64,000 nt of DNA, taken from contig CATNEN010000039.1 of NCBI GenBank assembly GCA_950097015.1, positions 4,724,001 to 4,788,000 of the forward strand, read 5' to 3'. The stretch comes from Macrostomum hystrix. Taxonomy: Eukaryota > Platyhelminthes > Macrostomidae. The first letter of the stretch is position 1, and the number at the start of each line of letters is the position of its first letter. A program made the position numbers and the translations under genes. This document shows, piece after piece, positions 20,001 to 32,000 of this stretch. Below the pieces are notes generated by a model, which was not told the DNA's origin, ran no database searches, and saw only the letters and a program-made list of their open reading frames with translations.

Positions 20001-23000
20001 CTGTGGAAGGATCGGTCATTATGCTAGAGACTGCAGATCACGTGGCAACCCACGTTCATACAATGACAATAGACAGACCAATTGGACTCGTCCTCCAAGA
20101 CAGCTTTCAAACCGTAATTGGACAAATAGTCGACAACAAGATAGTAGACCATCTAATGCCATCGTACCTTATCGTCAACAAAGAAATCCTCCACCTCCAA
20201 GACAACCAACGCAAGTCCGTCGACAATACACTCAAGCTATTGAGCCTGAATACACTCAAACTATTGAACCAAAGTTCAAGATTGAAGATCTTATGCCAGA
20301 CTTTTCCGTCAATGTTCTTGATGAACTTGAGAAACAAAAGAAGGAGCAAGAAATCAATGACCTTCATCTGGACAACGATGGTGCAGCCTATATTACTATA
20401 ATCGAAAGCGACCATTCGAAAGAGCCGCCCATGCCACAAAAGGAAACAGAGGATACAGAAGAAAACAATTTTTACTACAACAATGAGTCAACACAGGAAA
20501 TACAGAACGACAACACAAGCAACGACAGCAGCTGCATAATGGGTTCATTGTTTGAAGAATTATCGATTCCCTCGCCAAAAGAAAGTGTTGCCTTCAACAC
20601 CTGTCAACACATTGAACGAAAACAATTACAACAACAAATCAAAGGATTATTCAAAATTCCAACGATGAGTGATCTTTCAAAAATTCTGCAAAACAAAGAA
20701 GGCATAGATGAATTGTCCACATCCACAGAAAGGAATAATGAGGACCACAGTGCGAAAAATTCACACAACACGTCTGAAGAAAACATCAGCATGCTACAAA
20801 TTTTAGTCGATGACATCGACTTGACAGAGACACCGCCTTCGACACCCAAGTACAAACCTGATCCCGAATACGAAAACATAACCCATGTCAATTCATCTGA
20901 AGGACAGAATGGACACGATAAAGCAGTGAATACCGAATCATACTACTCGAAGCACGATAGATCTTCTCAGACTAAAAGTGACTACAATACGTCGATGGAA
21001 AATGATGATGATCATATCTATGATGAACCAACAACGTGGATCGACATGAGAACGGATACTACAAGTACCGTACTGCAAACTCTCAATACACCATTAACAT
21101 TCAATATGAAACAACCAACCTGGTATAACCAACAAACCAGACCATCAGGATGCAACAACCCATGGCACTTTTCTATGCGCCTTACTCCACCAATTGGAGA
21201 GACAGAAGACCAACGATATTCAATAAACACCAATAAACCGACACCACCAACCAAAGTGAAGAAAAAGAAACGACACATACTGATAAGATGGTTGTTTTCA
21301 GCCATCGTGATGTTGCTTCTCCCGACAGTTGTACCATCTTCAGTGCCCATGATTTGCCCTACTGATGCCAACATCCAACCAGTCATCTACAAAATACCAA
21401 CGGAAATCAAGTGCAGTTACTTTAAAACTAATCAAACAAAACCTATTCCATTAACGATCGATGTCTACAAAGCAAACACAAAGAAACATAGACAATATGG
21501 TATTATCTGTTTCCGAGATAAACATGAACTAGAAAAGGTTTGGTACATCCAATGGAATCGCATCCGATTCTGGCAAACAGCACTGCCTGTCACACAAGAA
21601 GAATGCCTCCAGTGGAACCAAACATTATTTTCTAAAGATGGAGAACTTCATGCCGATGAGAAACTTGGAAACTCTCAACTCTTCAGGACCAAGAACAGTG
21701 CGAACGGTAGATATGTCCATTGGAACGAATACATATGGCCACGTTACACCACGACAAACAGTTACTTGATCCGGAAAGTCTTGTTTTACCACAATCCATT
21801 TGAAAACATGGAATCTCTACAATTATCAATGGAAGATTGCAAGTACAACACAGGGTTCTGCGAAACAGCAAAACTCTGGAACGAAGCAGTATGGCAAGTA
21901 CCGCTGGCTCCAACATATCATCAAAATTACAAATGGCAAATTGAACATCGACACAGCCCATACTATGAGATTACAGAATACCAACGACAGTACTTCGTTG
22001 CATGGAAAGTTGAACCGAATATTGATTGTAAATTCCAGAAGTACCATACAATAAAAGGAAATCTACTGTCAAATACCTTCCTTGCGAGTACGTCGGATTT
22101 TGCCCTAACTTTTCCGAAAAAACCCAAGTATCTCCAAATTAACTGCAAGGAGAACTCTAAAAAACTTCTAGTGTCTGAACAAGAGATACCGCTCGAATTA
22201 CGTGATATGGATGAGGATACCTTTATGAGACTGGTCAATGGTACTTATTCAACAAGAACCAACACAGCTCGGAAAAGGAGAGAACTACAAAGACCATCAA
22301 TGGTTTCTGCACGACTACTAGCGGCAAAACTCGCAGCAATGGAACATAACCTACATAAAGAACTAAACTACTTGCACAAATCACTGATCCAACTGACTTG
22401 TAGAATGCACGAAACTGCACTTAACTATGCACGACAAAACTATTATGTCAATCCAACGTCTACATTCAGAAAAATCACAGGGATTCAAGATGCTTTAGCT
22501 ATCCCCATCTCTGGCCATCTGTTGATTTACAAATGTGTGCCACTGCATCATTTTAATATCTTGCCATCAAACACATCAACTACGTGCTACGATAAACCCA
22601 GAATCGAAGCTTACTACAATGGGAAACGAATTCAAGGATTTCTAGATACTGTGCACAATATAATTGTTGGAACTGCAATCCCGAGACCCTGCACTGACGC
22701 AGCCAACTATTTCAACATTAATAATAAACTACACAAGGTCTCAACAACTGGGCACATTACAAACATCACTGGTATGCAAGCTATTATCGACGAAACATAC
22801 GAATTATCGGACCTACAGCTCAAGATAAATAAGACCACCTATAAACCATTTGGTGACATCAAACTTGACGAAATCACACCAGGATGGACAATTAATGATT
22901 TTCTTCAAGTTTTTATTGCCCAACGACAGATGATGAAAAAGCTCTTTACCCAACACAACCAACAGGACAAAGAACAATCCTTTTCGACAGGATTCATCAT

Positions 23001-26000
23001 ACATAACGCAATAGGATCCTTTTGGTCGAATAGCCTTCTCGATTTACTCCAAGGAAAAGGAAGTTACTATCAGGGATTCATCTTCTCCAGTGCATGCATT
23101 GTATGGATTCACCTTGCACTAATGATCTTTATCACAGTAGTACGATGTGTAGCACGAGCCTATCCAGCAAAACAACGGATTTTCCAAATTGACAAACAAC
23201 AAGAAACTACTACACTCAACGAAAAAATTGAAGAAACTCTACTACAAGATCAAAGAAAACAATTATTGCCAACAGCACCAGAACCAGAAGCATCAAATAT
23301 TTACCCAAAAATTGAAATCAGAACAGCGAGACCACCGCCGAAATCTCCTCCTCTACCAACGGATCCAAAATGGCCAGCAAATTACATTTGCACCTTGCAA
23401 GCCAATATGGGTAGAGCGATGGCTCAAGTATTTATAAACAACATGCCCAGTAAAGCACTTCTCGACTCAGGAAGTTCAATCACAGTCATCACAAAAAGAC
23501 TCTACGACAAATTGCAACTTCATATGCGACCTTCTTCAATCGCTGTCGCTGGAGCCGGAGGACATGCACTTAATATCCTAGGACAAGTGAATATATCACT
23601 TAAACTTGCAAACAAGCAACTTCTGGTACAAGCATTTGTTATTGACCATCTTCCAAGCCAAGATGTTATTATTGGAATCGACACATTTCGGCAGATGAAT
23701 CTACCATTAACATTTGATTTTAACAAACAAACATTCAAACTGGACAATGTGGAACATCCTTTAGTCAGCCAAGTTCACCTTCAACCAAAAGTACATATTA
23801 AACAAGATGTCTTCATACAGCCGGAAAGTACATGTTGGGTTAAAGCATATCTCGCCAATCATGACGATGTCGAAGAAGCTATGATATTTGAACCAAGAAA
23901 GAAGATCCTCACAACAAAAGAAGTTTTAATACCAACGGCTCTAGTCCTTATCACAAAGGAAAGAAACATCCCAGTACAAATTATAAATCCAAATCAACAT
24001 CCAGTAAAAATTTATGCAGGAACATGCATGGGACATCTCAACACACAAGCTTCGGTAATGCTCATCCAACCAGACACAACAACAAAAATGTCTAAACAAA
24101 AATTCCTACAACAAATTGATCTTTCTCAAAGTCCAATCACTGAAGGACAAAAAACACAAGTTAAAGATCTATTGTGGAAGTATAACGACGTCTTCTGTCA
24201 TCACGATTACGACATCGGATGTGCTCGAGATATCAAGCAAAAAATTGAACTGCTACCTCATCAAGAACCAATCCAATGTAAACCATATCCAGTCGCTAAA
24301 CACCTACAGCAACACTTCGATGAAATCATAGAAAAAATGCTTAAAGCAGGAATCATAAAACGTACCGTCTCAGCTTATTCTTCACCTTGCCTTCTTGTCG
24401 AAAAGAAAGAAACAAACGAAAGACGACTCGTCTGTGATTTCCGAGTCCTAAATAAGTACATTCCCACCGATCAACAAAGTCTACCAAAAATCTCAGAACT
24501 GTTAGCACGACTCAATACGGCGACACTCTTCACCGTATTTGACCTACGACATGGATTCTGGCAAATCGAACTTGAAGAAGAATCAAAACAATACACTGCC
24601 TTCAAAACTTACAAAGGAGAAGTTTTCGCGTATCAAAGAAGTCCAATGGGAATCTCCAACTCACCAGCAACAATGAGCCGTCTTACAGCCTATATGCTAG
24701 CCGGATGTACAAATCTGCTTCACTATGTTGATGATATTCTTGCCTTTGGAAATAACTTTGAACAACTAGTAAAAGTCATGGAACAAGCTCTCTTCTTACT
24801 CCGACAACAAGGTCTAAAACTGCAACCAACAAAATGTAAATTCTGCAGAGATTCGGTCCGATATCTTGGACATCACGTCTCATCACGAGGCATATCACCT
24901 GACCCAAATAACGTCGACAAGGTCAAGAAGTTCCCGAAACCTACGTCAATTACCAAACTGCAGTCATTCCTTGGACTAGCACAATATTTCCGAAAATTCC
25001 TACCTAACTTTGCACAAACGGCTAAACCATTGTACGAACTACTAAAAATTCCAAAGTGGAAAGAAGACAACTGGAAAGCGGAACAACAGGAAAGTTTCGA
25101 TAGAATCAAACAACAACTAACTAGTGATGCTCTTCTCAAACACCCGAACTTCCACAAACCTTTTATCATAGAAACAGACGCATCAGGAAGCGGATTAGGA
25201 GCCGTACTACTTCAGGAAATGGAACCAAAGAAAGAAAAACCGATTGCTTACATCAGCAGAGCGCTAAGACCAAACGAAACAAAATGGTCAGCCACTGAAC
25301 GAGAACTACTAGCTGTTCTATTTGCTCTTCGACAATTCCATTACTACATCTATGGATCACCACTGCCAACTATCATTCGCACAGATCATGCACCGCTGAC
25401 TCACGTTGTTAAAACAAAAGGACAGACGAACAATAGACTCATCCGAATGGTCCTCAAAATACAGGACTACAACTTTCACCTGGTTTACAAACCAGGGCCA
25501 ATGAATAAAGCCGCTGATGCACTGTCCAGAACATACGAGATCAATGCAGTTCATCCAATTCCAACCATAAAAGACTTGTTGAAAGCACAACAAGACGATT
25601 CCTTTTACAAAGCCATACAAGAAGATACAGAAGAAACGGAAAATGAACTTACAAAAATCGAAAAACAATTCTTACGAAAACACAAAAATAGTCTAGTTTT
25701 CAGAGAACTCGCACTCTACTGGGTGTACAACAATATTCCGCGACTGTACCTACCCTACACATTCCGTTCAGCGATCCTACACGAACTCCATGATAGTCCA
25801 TTAGCAGGACACTTATCCGCCAAGAAAACAATCCAGAGAGTCGCCCAGTTCTATTTTTGGCCAACAATGAATTTAGACATTCGCAAGTACTGCACACAAT
25901 GTCACTCATGTGCTTCAACAAAAATCGGAAGACGACAAAAACCTGAATTCCAATCAGTGCCGAAGACAACTACATGGGACACAGTGTCAATTGACATTAC

Positions 26001-29000
26001 CGGACCACTACCACCGGCTCGACAACACTCTATCGACTACAACTACATTCTTACAGCCTTGGATGTTTTTTCGAAATTCGCCGTTGCCATTCCGATACCT
26101 GACATCACAGCGACAACAGTTGCAATGGCCTTCTATAATGAAATTATCTGCAAATTCGGAACTCCTAAGACGCTAACATCTGACAATGGTACACAGTTCA
26201 CATCGCAATTATTTCAACAGGCCGCCAAACTACTGAATATTCAACAAATATTCACTTCGACATATAATCCAAAAGCAAACCTCGTCGAAAGATTTCACAG
26301 AAATCTACATGAAATGCTGACACACTTTGTTTACAAACAACCTGAAGATTGGATTATTTACATACAATCCGTGACAATGGCCTACAATAGCGCAGTTCAT
26401 CGTTCAACAGAGAACACACCATTCTTTCTGATGTTCTCTCGAGACTTTCAACCACCGAATCTATTAGTTCAGAAATTACTGCCATCTCAATATGTTGACA
26501 CGCCGACGACGCTACAAAAGTTCACTTCTCAATTACACCTAGCATGGCAAATTGCAAAACATAATCTCGACAACCAATCTACCGTACCTACAACAAGTAA
26601 TCATGCTTCTACCTTACAAGTAGGAGATATCGTCTACCTACACTACCCGGCACAGCATACGCACAAGCATGCTTTCAAATACAAAGGACCTTTCCGTGTA
26701 ACAGGACTGATATCCGCGACAACAGCACGCCTTGCAAATATCCAGGATCCACATCAACCTCAGTTCTACGTTCACATTCAACGTTTAAAACGCATCACTA
26801 ACGACACTACATTCCTTCCAACGTTACAGAATCCAGACCACACAAAAACAACAAACAAGCACATTGCAACAGCACATGCCGAGACACAAACCACAAACAC
26901 ACCACCAAATACTCATACGTATAACCTACGCCCGCGTTAAATTACTCGTTTATTGTTACCCGTGTAGTGACCGGGATTAAGAATAGCACTACAGCTTCTC
27001 AAGCTTGTCGTAAAAGGCGACTAAAACCTCTGTTCTCTGCAAACGCCCACACAATTTTCGCGAACACTACCATGGACTGTCCTGTCTGTCTTGAAGAATT
27101 CTCATGTAAACTACCATGTATATGTGTCAATAAACACCATGTTTGCGGTTCTTGCTTAAGCCTCGCACACTACAAAAAACCATTAAAAAACTGTCCTTTG
27201 TGCCGTGGAAATCTCCGCCAATGTATGATATGTAACTCATGGCGAACTGTACAATACTGTCAATACGTGATGTTATCTTATTATTGTTAAGCTAAGTCAT
27301 TTTCTTTTCCTCTCAATAATAAATTCGGGACGAATTTTTCGTAAAAAAGGGAGATATTGTAGAGAGTTGTAAAATACGTTTTTACTTAACGCGCTACTTA
27401 AAGTAATGTCACAAGGAAACCTTAGCTATAATGTTTAATCTATTTTTAGGAATGAGTCATGCGCTATTTTTAGAAACAAGTCATGTGACATGAAACCGGA
27501 GAACCGGTTCTTGACAGCTGTGTTTGCTTGAATTCCAAATATGGTAAAGCAAACAATTATGACTCATCGGGTTCTGCGTCTGTGTTTGCACTGTATTCCA
27601 AATATGGTAAAAACTCACAATCATGACTCACTAAACAAATATGTGTGACCTAAGTAAACACCCGGTAGTAGAACCGGTTTTTCCCCAAGGTTTTGCTATA
27701 AATACAAGCGAAAATCCGAGCTAAAAATTCAGACTCGGAGCGGTCCACCGGACTTCAAAACACCTTACGAAGAAGAGGACTCATCTCTGAGGGAAAGACA
27801 AGTGGTAAGCGCTTTATTAGACAGAGTTATTTATTGCTAGCAATAGTTGTTGAATTGAACTAAGTTTACGAGAGCCACATATCGTCGATACATTTGAGAA
27901 AGGCCTCCTTGTTTCCTAGGATACATTCCTAGAGGATTATTGATTGATTTGAATTGAGTTATCCGTTATCTTTCGGAGGTAACGAAGAAGACGCCCTTCA
28001 GGAGGACCTACTAGAGATATACAAGAGAGATTTCAATTGTTCACTAGGGCGCACGTTTCTATTGTGAATTCCGAGCTCGAGGAAACCGAAAAGTAATCTG
28101 ATTCGCTCTCGTCATTTATTGGCCAACAGACAAACTCAAGCAGCTACCAGGAAGACAAAGAAGACAAGACTACAAAGACTCAAGAAGCAACAGAACCAAT
28201 ACTTCACGGTCGACCAGCACAAGAAGAAGAACCGCCGGCTATCGAAAACCAAAGACTACAAACAACTCACTATCAAGGAAGAAGAAGAAACTGCAGTAAG
28301 TGTCACGTGACTGTTATAAATTCCTAGGCAATTGTTCCCCATTGTCTAGAAGTGGGAGTTTCGTGTGTCTGATCAACACGCAAAACTCTTCACGAATAGA
28401 GGAAGTGAGGTGGAATAGAGTGAGGGAAGAAAGAGACGCAATAGAAGAAGATATAAGAAATATGGTAGGAAAGAGAGAATAAAGAAGGAGGAAAGAGTGA
28501 GGGAGTGGGAGAAGAGAGGGAGTAGGGGAAGAGTGATGACAGAAAAAGAGAGAGGAGATATAGGAAAGGGGAATAGGGGAAAAGAAGAGGGACTAGGGGA
28601 AGAGAGAGGGGATAGGGGAAGGGAGGGGATAGGGGAAGAGAGAGGGGATATGGGAAGAGAAGGGATAGGGGAAGAGAGGGGATAGGGGAAGAGAGGGAAT
28701 TGGGGAAGAGAGGGAATTGGGGAAGAGAGGGAATTGGGGAAGAGAGGGGGAATAGGGGAAGAGAGAGGGAATAGGGGAAGAGAGGGGATTGGGGAAGAGA
28801 GGGAATAGGGGAAGAGAGGGAATAGGGGAAGAGAGAGGGAATAGAGGAAGAGAGAGGGGATAAGGGAAGAGAGGGAATAGGGGAAGAGAGGGAATTGGGG
28901 AAGAGAAGAGGGAATGGGGAGGAGAGACGAAATAAAGTTGGAGGGAAGAGGGAGGAGAGAGGGAATAGGGGAGAGCGCACAGCCCAACCCCACCCTCACC

Positions 29001-32000
29001 GCAGCAGCTGGCCGTCTCCTCTATCAGCAGCCAGAGCGGGGAGGCCATCATCCGACTTCGCCTGCGGTGAATGGCGGCGGCCAGCGGCCGGTCGCGACGA
29101 CCCAGGCCGACCACCGGCTCAGCCAGCCAGGCTCCTGACATGGATAAGCCGTCGCTAAGCAAAGAATGAAGCGATTGGCACAGGGCGCCGATGGCCTCCG
29201 CGGAGGCGGCTTGTGCCGGCTGCCTCCCATTGGCCGCGAGCAAAACCAGCCGCTCGGCTGAGGCGGCAGCAGCCGACCAAAGTCGAGCTACTCGGCGAGA
29301 CGGCGACTCCGGGACTGGCAGGCGAGACGGCGACTCCGGGACTGGCAGGCGAGACGGCGACTCCGGGACTGGCAGGCAAGACGGCAGCGCCGACGATAGC
29401 GGGGCTGCGGCCACCGGGGAGCCGCTAAACTCCAGTGGCGGACTGTCGCGATCGTCTCCGTAGAGGCCCACAGTCTGGGGAATCACCTGTGACAGGTGAA
29501 TGGTTCGCGATAGAGTGGGACTTCTATAACTAGCCCTCGATCCCCAATCTAAAATTATCCGTCGCTCTCTCGCGGACAGACCTGGATGTCCGCAGTTGCT
29601 AGCCTGTGTCCAATGCCTGGCTGCTGCTGCTGCTTATCCCGATTCTGATCCTCGCAGCTGGCACATCGGCTCCGCAGCTCCTGGCCCTGACGTCGTCGAC
29701 GAGGAGTACCGACTGCGCCAGTGGCCGTCGAGACTTCCTCCGCGTTGTCGGCGAGTCCGACGCCGTTACTTCGCCGGCGTCGAAGACAAGTGGCTCTGCG
29801 CCGACCAGTGCTGAACAATCGACTATCGCCAGACACAGAGCTTGCTGCGGCATAGGCGGCGCTGCTCTCTGTCGGCAAATCGACTCGCAGGAATGCCAAA
29901 TCTGGCAAATTTGAACAACTAACAGCCTCTCTAATGGATAGGATGGGCTGTCCTCTCCCCTGCTGCCGCGATCGTTGCTGCTGCTGCTGCTGAGAAGATG
30001 ACGAAGAAAGAGAATTGGAAAAGTTAAGCAGCTGCTCAGACTGCCGAATTCTCAGCGTCGACGGGCGCTCAGTTGAGCTGGCGGACTTCAATCCGCGCCA
30101 AGTGGTTCGCCTGGTGCAGGGCGGTGAAGCCTTGGCAGTGCAGGCCAACTGGAACTGCCGCTGACGACTGGCCTGAGATCCTGGGCGCTGCTGAGCCAGT
30201 GCGGCCCAGGTTGTCCCCTGCTGCTGCTGCTGCTCAGGGTAAGTGAAGTCGGCAGTGGGCCGCTGAAGCTGTGGGCTAACTAGGCAGCGCTCACTTTTCC
30301 AAAATGTGCCGCGGCCAATGCCATTGGGCTGTCCTGGACTGTCTTTGAAGCCGCGGAAGCCGCCGTCACCGCCGCGGCTCGGGTTGCTGCTGAGATATCG
30401 ACGGTCCTCTTGAAGCGATTGCGCTACGCTTGGACGGTCTGATTGATATTATAAGGTCGAAATTAAATAAGTTGAGTCAAGGATGAGGGGTGAGTGGCAG
30501 AGCGGTCAAACGCGGTCTCTCGCACCAATGTCCCTGGGCTCGATTCCGCGGCGAGATCACATTCATTTGGGGCGCAGCCACAGAGAAAAGGGCCAACTTC
30601 CAAGGCACAGTGAAAGTGTACAATGCCTGACGATGAGATAGTCAGCGCAGATGTACACACCTGCGTGAGCGAGTCCCTGTGTACGGTATCTGTGTGTTTG
30701 CTTGCTCAGGTTCTGCCCGCAGCCCTCCTGCAAAAAATTATTTTTCAAGCCGGAATGGGTCAGGGAGACATCGGAAGACTCAGGAAGAGTGGGTCGATAG
30801 TAAGATAAGGGATAGTTTACTAAAATTCCTGTGATTAAGAAAGCCTGGAGTGGGAAAATGATAATGAAAAGGATTTGTTCTAGGTTCATAGAAATAATAA
30901 TAAAAGTGCACCCAGTTGACTCACAAGCAATGATCGGCTCAAATGGCTGCATGAACTCGTCATCAAATGCCAAATCCATATCTGCCCCTTGAAGCAGAGA
31001 GTCTGCCAGGCCATGAGAGAAGCTCACAGATCGGTTCATGCTGCCACTAATGAGTCCAGATGAGCACTGCTACAAGGAGAAAAATCAAGAATAAACTAGC
31101 TGCCACTGACATTCAAAATCTAAATATTTTAAGAAAACTACTTCTTGGTTTAACTTACCAAGTCATTCCATGCAGTGCATGCCATTTACTTTGAGCTGGT
31201 ATCAACTGGAGGTAAAAATATTTTCAGGAGTATCTATAGCTACTTGCTTTCAAATTCCTATAAATATAAACAAGTTTTTTACAAATATTGATTTTTATGC
31301 AATAATTTTCATTCTTAACCATAGCAAAATCTCAAAATTAAAGAACAAAACAGCTTTTGAGAGTTTGTTTTTCAAATTGCTTATGTAGGACCATTGCAAT
31401 GATATAAAGTAAGGCACTTGGTTATGCTTATATTTAGCAATAAATATTGGCAATAATATAATATAACACAATGTTAATAGACAAAATCATTTAGACAAAA
31501 ATATTCTCAATTTCATTTGATAACTAGCAACCAAAGATTTTTTATAGCAATTCATTCTTCTAAATATCTAGTCTAATGATATGTTTTACATTTTTATATA
31601 TTTAGAAAACTTTGTATATTTCTGTAGAAAATTTTAATTCTTGGACTAACATCTAAGGTGTTACACTCTACACATTACACAAGTATGGCCAGAACTAAAT
31701 GTCTCATTTTTTTATATTTTTATAGGCCTATCTCTTTAAAGCTAGAAAAAAAATTAGTAAATATAAAATAAATGGATTTTCAACTTCATTAAAAAAGTTT
31801 TTGCTTCTAATACAACCTATCTATTAAATTTGATAGACTAGAGCTAGGCCTAGCTATACTAGCAAGTGTATAGCTATAAAAATATTTTAGACTATCATCT
31901 AGATCTAGCCTCTAGCCTAGGTCAGGATTGTTGATATAAGTCAAGAACAGTTAAAGCATATATATGGCTAATCTTTGTGTTGCAGTTATAAAATAATAGA

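Larger units (their letters stand above)
17690..28392 (+). mobile_element. Gypsy-type LTR retrotransposon with internal env-like region and RING gene
   Basis: 10,703 bp bounded by 1035-bp LTRs (17690-18724 and 27358-28392) that begin TG, end CA and look identical. A 4-bp target duplication CGAA flanks it (17686-17689 and 28393-28396). The order inside is leader, one 2603-codon frame (gag, env-like, PR, RT, RNase H, IN), a separate RING-finger frame, polypurine tract and 3' LTR. The pol order RT-RNase H-IN places it in Ty3/Gypsy (Metaviridae). Equal LTRs and a full-length open frame indicate a recent, possibly active copy. It sits antisense in intron 4 of the RUN-domain gene. Envelope position and accessory RING gene are the unusual features. 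Confidence 0.95.

Noticed and set aside
28373-29000. Pro/Leu/Ser-rich minus-strand frames
   Set aside because: They read the purine-rich intron array; the real exon starts at the 29000 border.
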